Assembly: GCF_008369915.1 (NCBI RefSeq)
Contig: NZ_VSRN01000001.1
Location: 1,674,001 to 1,738,000 of the forward strand
Length of the DNA: 64,000 bases
DNA from: Dyadobacter sp. UC 10
GTDB lineage: Bacteria > Bacteroidota > Bacteroidia > Cytophagales > Spirosomataceae
Direction of reading: 5' to 3'
Shown here: one piece after another, positions 51,290 through 59,761 of the stretch
How the letters are laid out: each line of letters opens with the position of its first letter
Position numbering within the stretch: position 1 is the first letter of the stretch
Notes under the pieces: generated by a model
What the model saw: the letters and a program-made list of their open reading frames with translations, nothing else
Database searches by the model: none
What the model was told of the DNA's origin: nothing
Made by a program: the position numbers and the translations under genes

Positions 51290-53716
51290 GTGATAAAATC
51301 TACTTTTCTGCATGTTATCGCACTTTTTACACTCCCTGTAAGTCTTTTTGCCAGCAGCGTTCCCACTTTTTCTGATCCCGTTACGGTAACGTCACCGGTT
51401 GTTGATGGCGGTAAGCTGGTAGGCAAGATTGTGGAAGCCCCTACCAATGCTGTCGTGAGTTTTGCTACGGTTGCACTTCTGGCTGCCCGCGACTCTTCGA
51501 TCACGGACGGAGTGGTAGCAGATGAAAATGGAGTATTTGCGATCGCCAATGTTGCACCGGGTAGTTATGTCTTGCGGGTTACCAACATGGGTTATCAAAC
51601 GCTGTATGTACCTAACATCCGCGTGGCTGCGGAAGCTAATTTGCTCGACCTTGGGATGATCACGATTTTGCCAGAAGCTCAGAAGCTGGCTGAAGTTTTG
51701 GTAAGAGGCGAAAAAAGTATGATCGTTGATGATATCGATAAAAAGATCGTCAATATTGGAAAGGATATGCTCGCTACCAGTAACAATGTGAGCGACCTGC
51801 TTGAAAAGGTACCGGCAGTTTCGCTGGATGAAAACGGCAACCCGCAGGTTCGTGGAAAGGGAAATGTGGTTGTGCTGATCGACGGAAAACCTTCCAATCT
51901 CTATGGAAGCGATCTTCCAACGATATTGCAATCCTTCCCGGCCAACCTGATCGAACGGATCGACGTAATGACGACACCGTCTGCCAAGTACGAAGGAGAA
52001 GGTGCATCGGGTGTTATTGATATCATCACTAAAAAGACCAAAATCCGGGGAATGAATGGGGGATTGCGCATCGGGCTTGGCAATAAAAACAACCACAATG
52101 CTTCCGGCAACATCAGCTACCGCGCCGGGAAATTCGGCATGAACGCTTCCCTGAGCGGCCAGAGCCGTGGCATGACCTGGAAAAGAACATTGAACCGTGA
52201 AAATTTCATCTCCGAAAACACGTCGCATCTTGAACAAACCGGGACGGGAGATAACTTCGGTAAAAGCGCTTTTGGCCGGATAGGCCTTAATTATGATTTC
52301 AATGAAAAGAACTCGCTGGAAGTTGGCGTGAACTACTCGGGCAATGACAGCAAAAATAACAGTAACCTGCTCAACGAAACCAGTGACGCCACAGGTGCAG
52401 TTTATGAAAGTTTCCGCCGGCTGAATGCCAGCACTGGCAATGGAAACAATATGAATTTCAATCTTGATTACCGCAAAAAGTTTGACGACAAAGACCACCA
52501 GTTCACTTTTACGACCAGTTATTCCCTGGGCGAATCGGATGGTGAATCTTTTTTTGCACAGGAAAGTAAGATTGACAGCCTGATACGGAACCAGCAGAAC
52601 CTGCGTGACAACAATCGTAAATCGCTTTTTATCAATACCGATTACACCTGGCCGATCACACCCAAAGCTACGCTGGAAGCAGGCTTGCGGACACGCATGA
52701 GCTCAAACGATAATACCAATTCCTTCTATACGATGGATCGGGAAACGGGTTCTTATGAATTTGATGAGAATATCAGTAACATATTCGGCTACCGGGATGC
52801 GACTTATACCGGTTTCATGACATTTTCTCAAAAAACCGATCTGTGGGGAATGCGTGCCGGGTTGCGCGTAACCGACTACAACCAGGATATTAATCAGATC
52901 AGCGCGAACAGAGAATTTAGCGTACACTTTCTGACACTTGTACCTTCGCTGGCCCTGACGCGCAAGCTGGGCGAATCGTCGCAGATCAAACTCAATTACA
53001 GCCGCCGCGTGCAGCGCCCGGAAGCCGATTGGCTCAATCCCTTCACCGATGTATCCGACCCCAGAAACGTAAAGTCTGGCAACCCCAACCTGCGTCCTGA
53101 ATTTACACACAAGGCGGAAATGGGCTTTTCTAATTATGAGGCTTCCGGTGGATTCGGACCTTCCCTTTTTATGGATTACTCCAACAACGCGATTACCCAG
53201 CTCAGGACGATTGACGAAAGCGGTGTTTCACTCACACGTTACGACAACGTGGGCCGGGAACTTTCCTATGGTTTCGAAACCGATTTTTCACAAAAAATCG
53301 GTGAAGTACTTAAAATTAACGGAAGCGGCAGGGTTTTCCGGAGCGAGGTGGTATCCCAACTGGCCCAGATCGATAACCGCACGTGGAGTTATTCCGGTAA
53401 CCTGAACGCATTCGTGACGTTACCTGCCGATTTTCGTGCGTCGGCTTATGTCAACTATGAGGGTCCCCGGGCTATTGCGCAGGGAACACGGGAGGGTGTG
53501 TTTATCGCCAATATGGGTATCAGAAAGGACTTGTTGGAAAAGAAGGCCACAATTTCTTTTAATGTCCAGGACATCTTTTTGTCCAGGGCTTATAAGAGTC
53601 AGCTGGGTACAGCCACCTATTCCCAGGCTTCACACTGGCAACAAACGAATCGACAGGTTAACCTGACATTCCAATACAGATTCGGCAAGATCTCCTCGAG
53701 CGGCGATGACGCTTAA
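51290..53716 (+). CDS. TonB-dependent-receptor-like outer-membrane beta-barrel protein
   Basis: An 808-residue protein with a Sec signal (HVIALFTLPVSLFAS). Residues about 45-125 form a carboxypeptidase-regulatory-like domain (LVGKIVEAPTNAVVSFATVALLA). The plug follows (SDLLEKVPAVSLDENGNPQVRGKGNVVVLIDGKPS, then GEGASGVIDIITKKT), and residues about 260-808 form the barrel, closing with QVNLTFQYRFGKIS. No SusD partner gene is adjacent, so it is more like the outer-membrane beta-barrel family that resembles ferric siderophore or peptide receptors than a SusC. Ligand unknown. It has its own terminator (53741-53776). Confidence 0.92.
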   Translation: MIKSTFLHVIALFTLPVSLFASSVPTFSDPVTVTSPVVDGGKLVGKIVEAPTNAVVSFATVALLAARDSSITDGVVADENGVFAIANVAPGSYVLRVTNMGYQTLYVPNIRVAAEANLLDLGMITILPEAQKLAEVLVRGEKSMIVDDIDKKIVNIGKDMLATSNNVSDLLEKVPAVSLDENGNPQVRGKGNVVVLIDGKPSNLYGSDLPTILQSFPANLIERIDVMTTPSAKYEGEGASGVIDIITKKTKIRGMNGGLRIGLGNKNNHNASGNISYRAGKFGMNASLSGQSRGMTWKRTLNRENFISENTSHLEQTGTGDNFGKSAFGRIGLNYDFNEKNSLEVGVNYSGNDSKNNSNLLNETSDATGAVYESFRRLNASTGNGNNMNFNLDYRKKFDDKDHQFTFTTSYSLGESDGESFFAQESKIDSLIRNQQNLRDNNRKSLFINTDYTWPITPKATLEAGLRTRMSSNDNTNSFYTMDRETGSYEFDENISNIFGYRDATYTGFMTFSQKTDLWGMRAGLRVTDYNQDINQISANREFSVHFLTLVPSLALTRKLGESSQIKLNYSRRVQRPEADWLNPFTDVSDPRNVKSGNPNLRPEFTHKAEMGFSNYEASGGFGPSLFMDYSNNAITQLRTIDESGVSLTRYDNVGRELSYGFETDFSQKIGEVLKINGSGRVFRSEVVSQLAQIDNRTWSYSGNLNAFVTLPADFRASAYVNYEGPRAIAQGTREGVFIANMGIRKDLLEKKATISFNVQDIFLSRAYKSQLGTATYSQASHWQQTNRQVNLTFQYRFGKISSSGDDA

Positions 53717-53740
53717 CAAAAGTTAACAAAACAATTTGTC

Positions 53741-53776
53741 AGGAAGAGGAAGGGCGCGTGTAGCTCTTCCTTTTTG
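53741..53776 (+). terminator. rho-independent terminator of the receptor gene
   Basis: AGGAAGAG (53741-53748) and CTCTTCCT (53764-53771) with a 15-nt loop that can partly pair, followed by a T run. It lies 25 bp past the stop. Confidence 0.8.
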
Positions 53777-53979
53777 TTTTTACCGGTAAGCTACCGCATA
53801 TTATTGCTACTATGCCAAAAATGGAATGGTTTTTGCAAAGCATTAAAAAATGAGGAAAAGAACGTCGAATCTGGCATAATTAAACCTCAGGTGCGGATAC
53901 TGATCTAAAATGTTGTAATTACGCAGACCATCAATATATGGACCCTGGCAACATTTTTAAACAATAACATTTAATCCAC

Positions 53980-54693
53980 ATGAAAAATACACCGAAAATC
54001 TTAATCGCACTATTGCTGATCAGCACCGCTTCATTTGCCCAAAAAATCCCCGCAGATTCCATCTTCGCAAACTTTTATAAAGCGACAGGCGGAAAAGCAC
54101 TTTGGGACGGAGTCAAATCTTTCAGCCTCAAAAGAAGCTATGCAGCCGCAGCAGCTGCTCCTTACGTAGCCGATTTCACTGTATCGCTTCCTGATCAATC
54201 TATTTATAAATCCAAAACCATCATGAAACGCAGTTTCGTCTATACTGTGAAAGGCAATGAGGGATGGATCAAAGTGCCTATTGGTCAGCGTATGGATGTG
54301 AAAGACCTGAGCCAGGCAGAGCAGCAAAATATGCGCCTTGAAATGTACGATCTGATCGCACCATTTCTCGATTACAAGAAAAGAGGGCTGATCGCAACTA
54401 CGGTAGGTACCGAAACTTTAAATGGCGCGCAGGTAAACCAGGTAGAGTTACAGGGGAAAGGTGTGAAATATAACCTTTATTTTGACGCAAAAACAGGGCT
54501 TCTGGTGCGCCAGAAAGAAAATCAAGCCGGCGTTGAAACCACAACCGATATGTCGGATTACGTGAAGTCAGATTATGGATTGTCTTTCCCGTCGAAATTG
54601 GTTGAAGTCAACTCGGTGGATAAAAAACCGGTAACGATCAAGTCGGCAGTAACTGTAAATGCACCTGTGAAAGTCGAATTGTTCAAGAGATAA
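53980..54693 (+). CDS. exported LolA-fold-like protein of unknown function
   Basis: A 237-residue protein with a Sec signal (KILIALLLISTASFAQ). It begins SIFANFYKATGGKALWDGVKSFSLKRSY, the common start of LolA/LolB-fold outer-membrane-associated proteins in Bacteroidota, and continues as a beta half-barrel: TVSLPDQSIYKSKTIM, GNEGWIKVPIG, KYNLYFDAKTGLLVRQKENQ. It probably binds a lipid or lipoprotein in the periplasm, but no exact family is recognised. It sits alone: 263 bp after the receptor gene, and it has a terminator downstream (54719-54758) before tamB. Confidence 0.75.
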   Translation: MKNTPKILIALLLISTASFAQKIPADSIFANFYKATGGKALWDGVKSFSLKRSYAAAAAAPYVADFTVSLPDQSIYKSKTIMKRSFVYTVKGNEGWIKVPIGQRMDVKDLSQAEQQNMRLEMYDLIAPFLDYKKRGLIATTVGTETLNGAQVNQVELQGKGVKYNLYFDAKTGLLVRQKENQAGVETTTDMSDYVKSDYGLSFPSKLVEVNSVDKKPVTIKSAVTVNAPVKVELFKR

Positions 54694-54718
54694 CAGGTTG
54701 GATATTAATTAAGTGTAA

Positions 54719-54758
54719 CTGGATGGTCAGCAATATAATCTGACCGTCCAGATTTTTT
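54719..54758 (+). terminator. rho-independent terminator before tamB
   Basis: CTGGATGGTCAG, loop CAATATAAT, CTGACCGTCCAG with one G-U pair, then ATTTTTTAT. It lies 25 bp after the stop at 54693. Confidence 0.9.
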
Positions 54759-54820
54759 ATCAGGGAGCGCAATCACTCATTGTCTGTTTCAGGCTGAGGC
54801 AAACGGAATACAAGTCGGGG

Positions 54821-57800
54821 ATGAAGAAAGTATTGAAAGTACTGGCAATTATAATTTTAACAGTATTGATTCTGGTCGGGGTGCTGATCTGGGGAATTAC
54901 GACACCGTACGGGCAGAATGTTTTAACATCCCAGGCGAATTCATTCCTGCGAAAAAAGCTCAAAACCAATGTCAGTATCGAGAAGGTCCGCTTCGACATT
55001 CCGGACTGGATCATGCTGGAAGGTGTTTATTTCGAAGATACCCACGGCGACACGCTTGTTTCCGGCAAAAGACTGTACGTGGATCTGGATATGTTCAGTC
55101 TCATAAAGGGAAATATTGGTATCAACAAAGTGGAGCTGGAAGGGATCAATGCAAATATCAACCGGGTACTTCCCGATACCGTTTTCAATTTCCAGTTTAT
55201 TGTCGATGCATTTGCCAGTACGGACACGACTACCGTAGAAGATACTACCGCTGCGCCGTTGGAAATGCGACTCGATCAGATCTCGCTCAAACAAGTACGG
55301 CTTTCTTATCGCGATGCTGTAACGGGAATGGACGCAATCGCCGTTATTGATTCGGCACACGTCAAGTTTGACAAATTCAACCCTACCCTTTCCCAATACC
55401 ACCCAACTATGGTTGCCTTGCTGAACAGCGAGGCGAAACTGCGGATGTATGCACCACTTAAAACCGCCGCAGCTGGCCCGCCAGTCGCTGAACCAAAAAC
55501 TGAGCCGGGGGACACGTTAGATCTGAAATTGGGCGATATTGATATCAGCCAGTTCAAATTTCAGTTTGAAGATGAGGTTTCAGGTTTGAAAAACGGGATC
55601 ACGCTTGACAAGTTGCAGGGACATATCAATAAGCTTTTTCTGGAAAGCCAGCAGGTGGATGTAAAAAGTGTGAGCCTGGAAAACATGTCGCTTTTTGCGG
55701 AGTTTGCTAAAAAGCAAAAGGTGGCCGAAAAGAAGGATACTACTGCTACTGCACCCGAAACGCCGGGCTGGAATGTAAAAGTGGGGCAGATAAAATTAGT
55801 AAATAATGATATCCGGTACGATGATAACAACTCCCCTGCTCAACCAAGAGGACTCGACTTTGCGCATTTGAATATAAAAGACCTGAATATCGATCTGCAG
55901 GATTTTATCTTCTCGCCGGAAACGATAGCGGGAGCGTTGAAATCTGGTTCATTCAATGAAAAAAGCGGATTTAAATTACGGGAATTTCATACCGATTTCG
56001 CTTACGGGGAACAGGAAACTTACCTGCGCAACCTCCTGGTAAGGACTCCCAATACGACCTTGCGCGACGAATTAAGCCTGCGTTACGCTAATCTGGAACA
56101 GCTCACAAACGATATTGCGAAAGTCAAACTCAAACTGAAACTGACCAACAGCCGCGTTTCTTTTGCCGATGTACTGTTGATCATGCCGGATCTGGCGAAA
56201 ACGCCTCCTTTTGACAAAGAACCAAATGGTGTAGTGCAAGGCTCGGCCAATATCACCGGCTCCGTGAATGATATGCTGATTTCGAAAGCCGATTTCCGCA
56301 TGCTCAATGGAACGGTACTAAATATAAATGGTCGCGTGCAGGGATTGCCGGAAGCTGAAAAACTGGCAATGGATCTCAATATCAGCGAAATTTCCTCTAC
56401 TAAACAGGATTTGATGAAAATGCTTCCCGATAGCGCAGTACCTGCGTCGATCGAGCTGCCGGAGGATATTAAGATTTCGGGTAAGGTGAAGGGTTCGATG
56501 GAAAACCTGACGATGACCACGACCATCAACACTTCTTTTGGAACGGGAACATTTTCCGGAAACCTGAAAAATATTACCGATAGCTTAAAAGCACAATACA
56601 ACGGTACGCTCGCATTCGAGGATTTTGATCTTGGCAAACTTACAAAACAGCCACCCGCGGAAATGGGCAAGCTTACGCTCCGGACGGATCTGGAAGGTGT
56701 CGGTTATGCGCCTAATACCATGAAAGCACGGCTCGACGGAACGATCGCCAGTGCAGATATTAAAGGTTATGTATATCAAAACCTGACATTAAAAGGCGAC
56801 ATAGACCATGGAATGGCGAATGTAACAGCCGATATGGAAGACCGGAACATCGACGTCAACCTCACTGCCCAGGCTGATCTTTCCAAAGAATATCCTGCCG
56901 TAAAAGCAGACTTGTCGATCGACCATCTTGACCTGACTGCGCTAAATCTATATGCAGACTCTTTGCAGATCAAAGGGGATATCCAAGTCGATATGCCTTC
57001 GACCAACCCTGAAAATCCCCTTGGAACAGTCAATATCAGTGACCTGGTACTTACCCACCACCGCCGGCCAACTACCGTCGCAAATATCAATATGGCGCTG
57101 ACGGATTCGAGCGGAAAGCGGCAGGCCAATATCGATTCGCCTTTTTTGAAGGTAAAAATGGAGGGTGATTATTCCTACACTAAACTTGGCGACGCCTTAT
57201 TGACGGAGATTGGGAAACACTTTAAAGCACCGGACCTTACTTACACGGAAGTAACCAAGCCGGTCAACTTTACGTTGGACGCCACGGTAACTAACCACCC
57301 GGTTTTTCAAATGTTCGCGCCGCAGTTGCGTGAGATGAACCCAATTCAGTTTCATGCCGAGATGGACAACCAGAAAGATTCATCGATTGTGGCGAAACTG
57401 AGTATTCCAATGGTGGATTACGACAGTATCCGAATCGAGCGCGTTTCCGTTGATTTGAGTACCGTGGATGAAAATGCCGCGCTGAATGCGAATGTTGGCT
57501 CGGTAAACACAGGCAGTTTCAGAGTACAAAAAGCCTCTTTGGCGAGCAAAATCGTTAATAATGACGTCAAATTTGACTTCATCGTAAGAGATTCTGTCAA
57601 TACCGAACAGCATATGGTGAAAGGTGACCTGATGATCGCTGACAACCGCTACCGCCTCAACCTGCGCGAAAACCTGCTCTTAAATTATAGTGAATGGGCG
57701 ACAGACACTTCTGGCTACATTCAATATACCACTGATAGTCTTTATGTAAAGGATTTTATAATTAAAAATGGCGAACAGTCGCTGGTGATCAATTCTACTA

Positions 57801-59761
57801 CCCCAGAGCCGAATAGTCCGCTGGATATTGCCATGTCCAATATCTCCATTGGAAAACTGATCGAAATCGCTACCCGCGATTCGACGATGGCGACGGGAAT
57901 ATTGAATGGGAAGGTACTTTTGAGCAATTATATGACTGCGCCGGTTTATACCGGTGACCTGACGATCGACAGTCTGGCGGTGACCAAAATTCCGGTAGGA
58001 AATCTGTCGGTGAAATCGACCAATGAAACCGAAGACCTGATCAAGGTTGCGATGTCGCTTGTGAGCAGCCAGAATGATATTGCCATCGACGGAAGTTACA
58101 ACCTGAAATCCGACTCGCCGATGGATTTCAAAATGGCACTAAAAAAGCTCAGTGCACAGACAATCGAGGCATTCAGTTTTGGGGAGTTGAAAAGAGCAGA
58201 AGGTAACCTGACGGGAGATATTGCAATTACAGGCGCAACCGACAGCCCCCGCCTGAATGGCGCAGTTAATTTCGACAAAGTAGCTTTCAAAGCAACACAG
58301 CTCGGCTCGCGCTATTCGCTGGCAAATCAGAAGATCCAGTTTAACGGACAAAAGATCAATTTCAACAATTTCACGATCGCCGATTCGCTGAACCAGCAAA
58401 TGAAGATCAACGGGAATGTGGATATTGCCAATATCCCGAATGTAGGATACGACCTGACGATAGAGGGTAAGAATTTCAACGTTCTTAATTCTACACAAAA
58501 AGAAAACGAACTGTTTTTCGGAAAGGCCAACATTGACGCTAACCTGACAGTAAAAGGTGTAGGCAGTAAGTCGGTGATCGACGGGAGCGTAAAAGTAGAC
58601 CCGGGCAGCAACATTACTTTTGTGATGCCAAATGACGCTACCGAGGCTGGCGACGCGACGAAAGGGGTGATAGAATTTGTCGATATGAGCGATTCTACAC
58701 AAATCGCGCTGGCTGATTCTGCTGAGAAAGCTGAAAATATAGTAGTCGACTTCGCTTCGCAAATCTCGCTGGATATTGCCGTTGACGATAAATCTGAGTT
58801 TAAAGTAGTGATCGATGAATTGAATGGTGACAATATCCGATTGAAAGGAAATGCGCAGCTCAATACCGGTATTGCACCAAATGGTCAGCTATTCCTGCTC
58901 GGTTCTTACGATCTGACAGAAGGTTCTTACGATCTTACATTGCAGATTCTGAAGAGGCAGTTTCAAATCAAAAAAGAAAGCACTTTGCTTTGGACCGGCG
59001 ATCCGATGAAAGCGGACCTGAATATTACTGCCGCCTATGAAGTAGAGGTGGATCCGGGCTCGATCGCCTCCAAATTCCAGGGAGCGAGCAAGATCCCCAT
59101 CGAAGTGCAGATCGTGATCACAGGTAACCTGACTACTCCCAATATTACATTCAATATTGTTCCCGGTACCGGCATTGACGAACAGATAAAAAGTGACATT
59201 ACCGGCCAGATTTTCTGGAATGATATGAAGAATAATCCTTCGGAAATGAACAAGCAGGCATTCGCACTGCTGATCACGAATAAGTTTATTACCGACCAAT
59301 CGTCTTCCGGTTTCAACCTGGGCTCCAGTGCAGAAGCAGTGGCGCGGCAGAGTGTGAGCCAGCTATTGAGCGACCAGCTGAATAACCTGGCTTCCGACCT
59401 GATCAAAGGGGTTGACCTGGATATCGGACTTAACTCGACCGCTGATCAAACCACCGGCGCACGTACCGATTTGAATGTAGGGTTGAGCAAAGCTTTCCTG
59501 AACGATCGTTTGAAGGTTTCAGTGGGTAAAAATTTCGAGCTGGAAAGTCAGTCAAATTCTGCGAGTTCTTCAGAGGTATTCGACAACATCGCACTCGATT
59601 ACTCCATTTCCAAAGACGGCAGGTATATGTTCAGGGGGTATCGTAAAAATCAATATCAATCCATTCTGGAAGGTTTTATTATAGAAACCGGCGTGAGTTT
59701 CATTGTTACGGCGGATTATGATCTGTTCCGTGAATTTTTTCAAAAGCGAAATGAAGAATAG
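54821..59761 (+). CDS. tamB: translocation and assembly module protein TamB
   Basis: A 1646-residue protein with one N-terminal membrane anchor (VLAIIILTVLILVGVLIWGI). An AsmA-like start (TKVNVSIEK-type LKTNVSIEKVRFDIPDWIMLEGVYFED) is followed by about 1200 residues of repeated beta-strand segments of the type that builds a long hydrophobic groove, and by the conserved TamB C-terminal domain (from about residue 1270: DGSVKVDPGSNITFVMP, LTEGSYDLTLQILKRQFQIKKES, DLNVGLSKAFLNDRLKVSVGKNFEL). TamB bridges the inner and outer membranes and helps assemble outer-membrane components or transport lipids. The gene overlaps the start of tamL by 11 bp. Confidence 0.95.
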   Translation: MKKVLKVLAIIILTVLILVGVLIWGITTPYGQNVLTSQANSFLRKKLKTNVSIEKVRFDIPDWIMLEGVYFEDTHGDTLVSGKRLYVDLDMFSLIKGNIGINKVELEGINANINRVLPDTVFNFQFIVDAFASTDTTTVEDTTAAPLEMRLDQISLKQVRLSYRDAVTGMDAIAVIDSAHVKFDKFNPTLSQYHPTMVALLNSEAKLRMYAPLKTAAAGPPVAEPKTEPGDTLDLKLGDIDISQFKFQFEDEVSGLKNGITLDKLQGHINKLFLESQQVDVKSVSLENMSLFAEFAKKQKVAEKKDTTATAPETPGWNVKVGQIKLVNNDIRYDDNNSPAQPRGLDFAHLNIKDLNIDLQDFIFSPETIAGALKSGSFNEKSGFKLREFHTDFAYGEQETYLRNLLVRTPNTTLRDELSLRYANLEQLTNDIAKVKLKLKLTNSRVSFADVLLIMPDLAKTPPFDKEPNGVVQGSANITGSVNDMLISKADFRMLNGTVLNINGRVQGLPEAEKLAMDLNISEISSTKQDLMKMLPDSAVPASIELPEDIKISGKVKGSMENLTMTTTINTSFGTGTFSGNLKNITDSLKAQYNGTLAFEDFDLGKLTKQPPAEMGKLTLRTDLEGVGYAPNTMKARLDGTIASADIKGYVYQNLTLKGDIDHGMANVTADMEDRNIDVNLTAQADLSKEYPAVKADLSIDHLDLTALNLYADSLQIKGDIQVDMPSTNPENPLGTVNISDLVLTHHRRPTTVANINMALTDSSGKRQANIDSPFLKVKMEGDYSYTKLGDALLTEIGKHFKAPDLTYTEVTKPVNFTLDATVTNHPVFQMFAPQLREMNPIQFHAEMDNQKDSSIVAKLSIPMVDYDSIRIERVSVDLSTVDENAALNANVGSVNTGSFRVQKASLASKIVNNDVKFDFIVRDSVNTEQHMVKGDLMIADNRYRLNLRENLLLNYSEWATDTSGYIQYTTDSLYVKDFIIKNGEQSLVINSTTPEPNSPLDIAMSNISIGKLIEIATRDSTMATGILNGKVLLSNYMTAPVYTGDLTIDSLAVTKIPVGNLSVKSTNETEDLIKVAMSLVSSQNDIAIDGSYNLKSDSPMDFKMALKKLSAQTIEAFSFGELKRAEGNLTGDIAITGATDSPRLNGAVNFDKVAFKATQLGSRYSLANQKIQFNGQKINFNNFTIADSLNQQMKINGNVDIANIPNVGYDLTIEGKNFNVLNSTQKENELFFGKANIDANLTVKGVGSKSVIDGSVKVDPGSNITFVMPNDATEAGDATKGVIEFVDMSDSTQIALADSAEKAENIVVDFASQISLDIAVDDKSEFKVVIDELNGDNIRLKGNAQLNTGIAPNGQLFLLGSYDLTEGSYDLTLQILKRQFQIKKESTLLWTGDPMKADLNITAAYEVEVDPGSIASKFQGASKIPIEVQIVITGNLTTPNITFNIVPGTGIDEQIKSDITGQIFWNDMKNNPSEMNKQAFALLITNKFITDQSSSGFNLGSSAEAVARQSVSQLLSDQLNNLASDLIKGVDLDIGLNSTADQTTGARTDLNVGLSKAFLNDRLKVSVGKNFELESQSNSASSSEVFDNIALDYSISKDGRYMFRGYRKNQYQSILEGFIIETGVSFIVTADYDLFREFFQKRNEE

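Noticed and set aside
51392-52498. 368-residue frame antisense to the TonB-type receptor gene
   Set aside because: It is opposite a well-supported coding sequence, shows no domain or signal, and arises from codon bias of the real gene.
58139-58762. 207-residue frame antisense to tamB
   Set aside because: It lies fully inside tamB, with composition typical of an antisense shadow and no recognisable fold.
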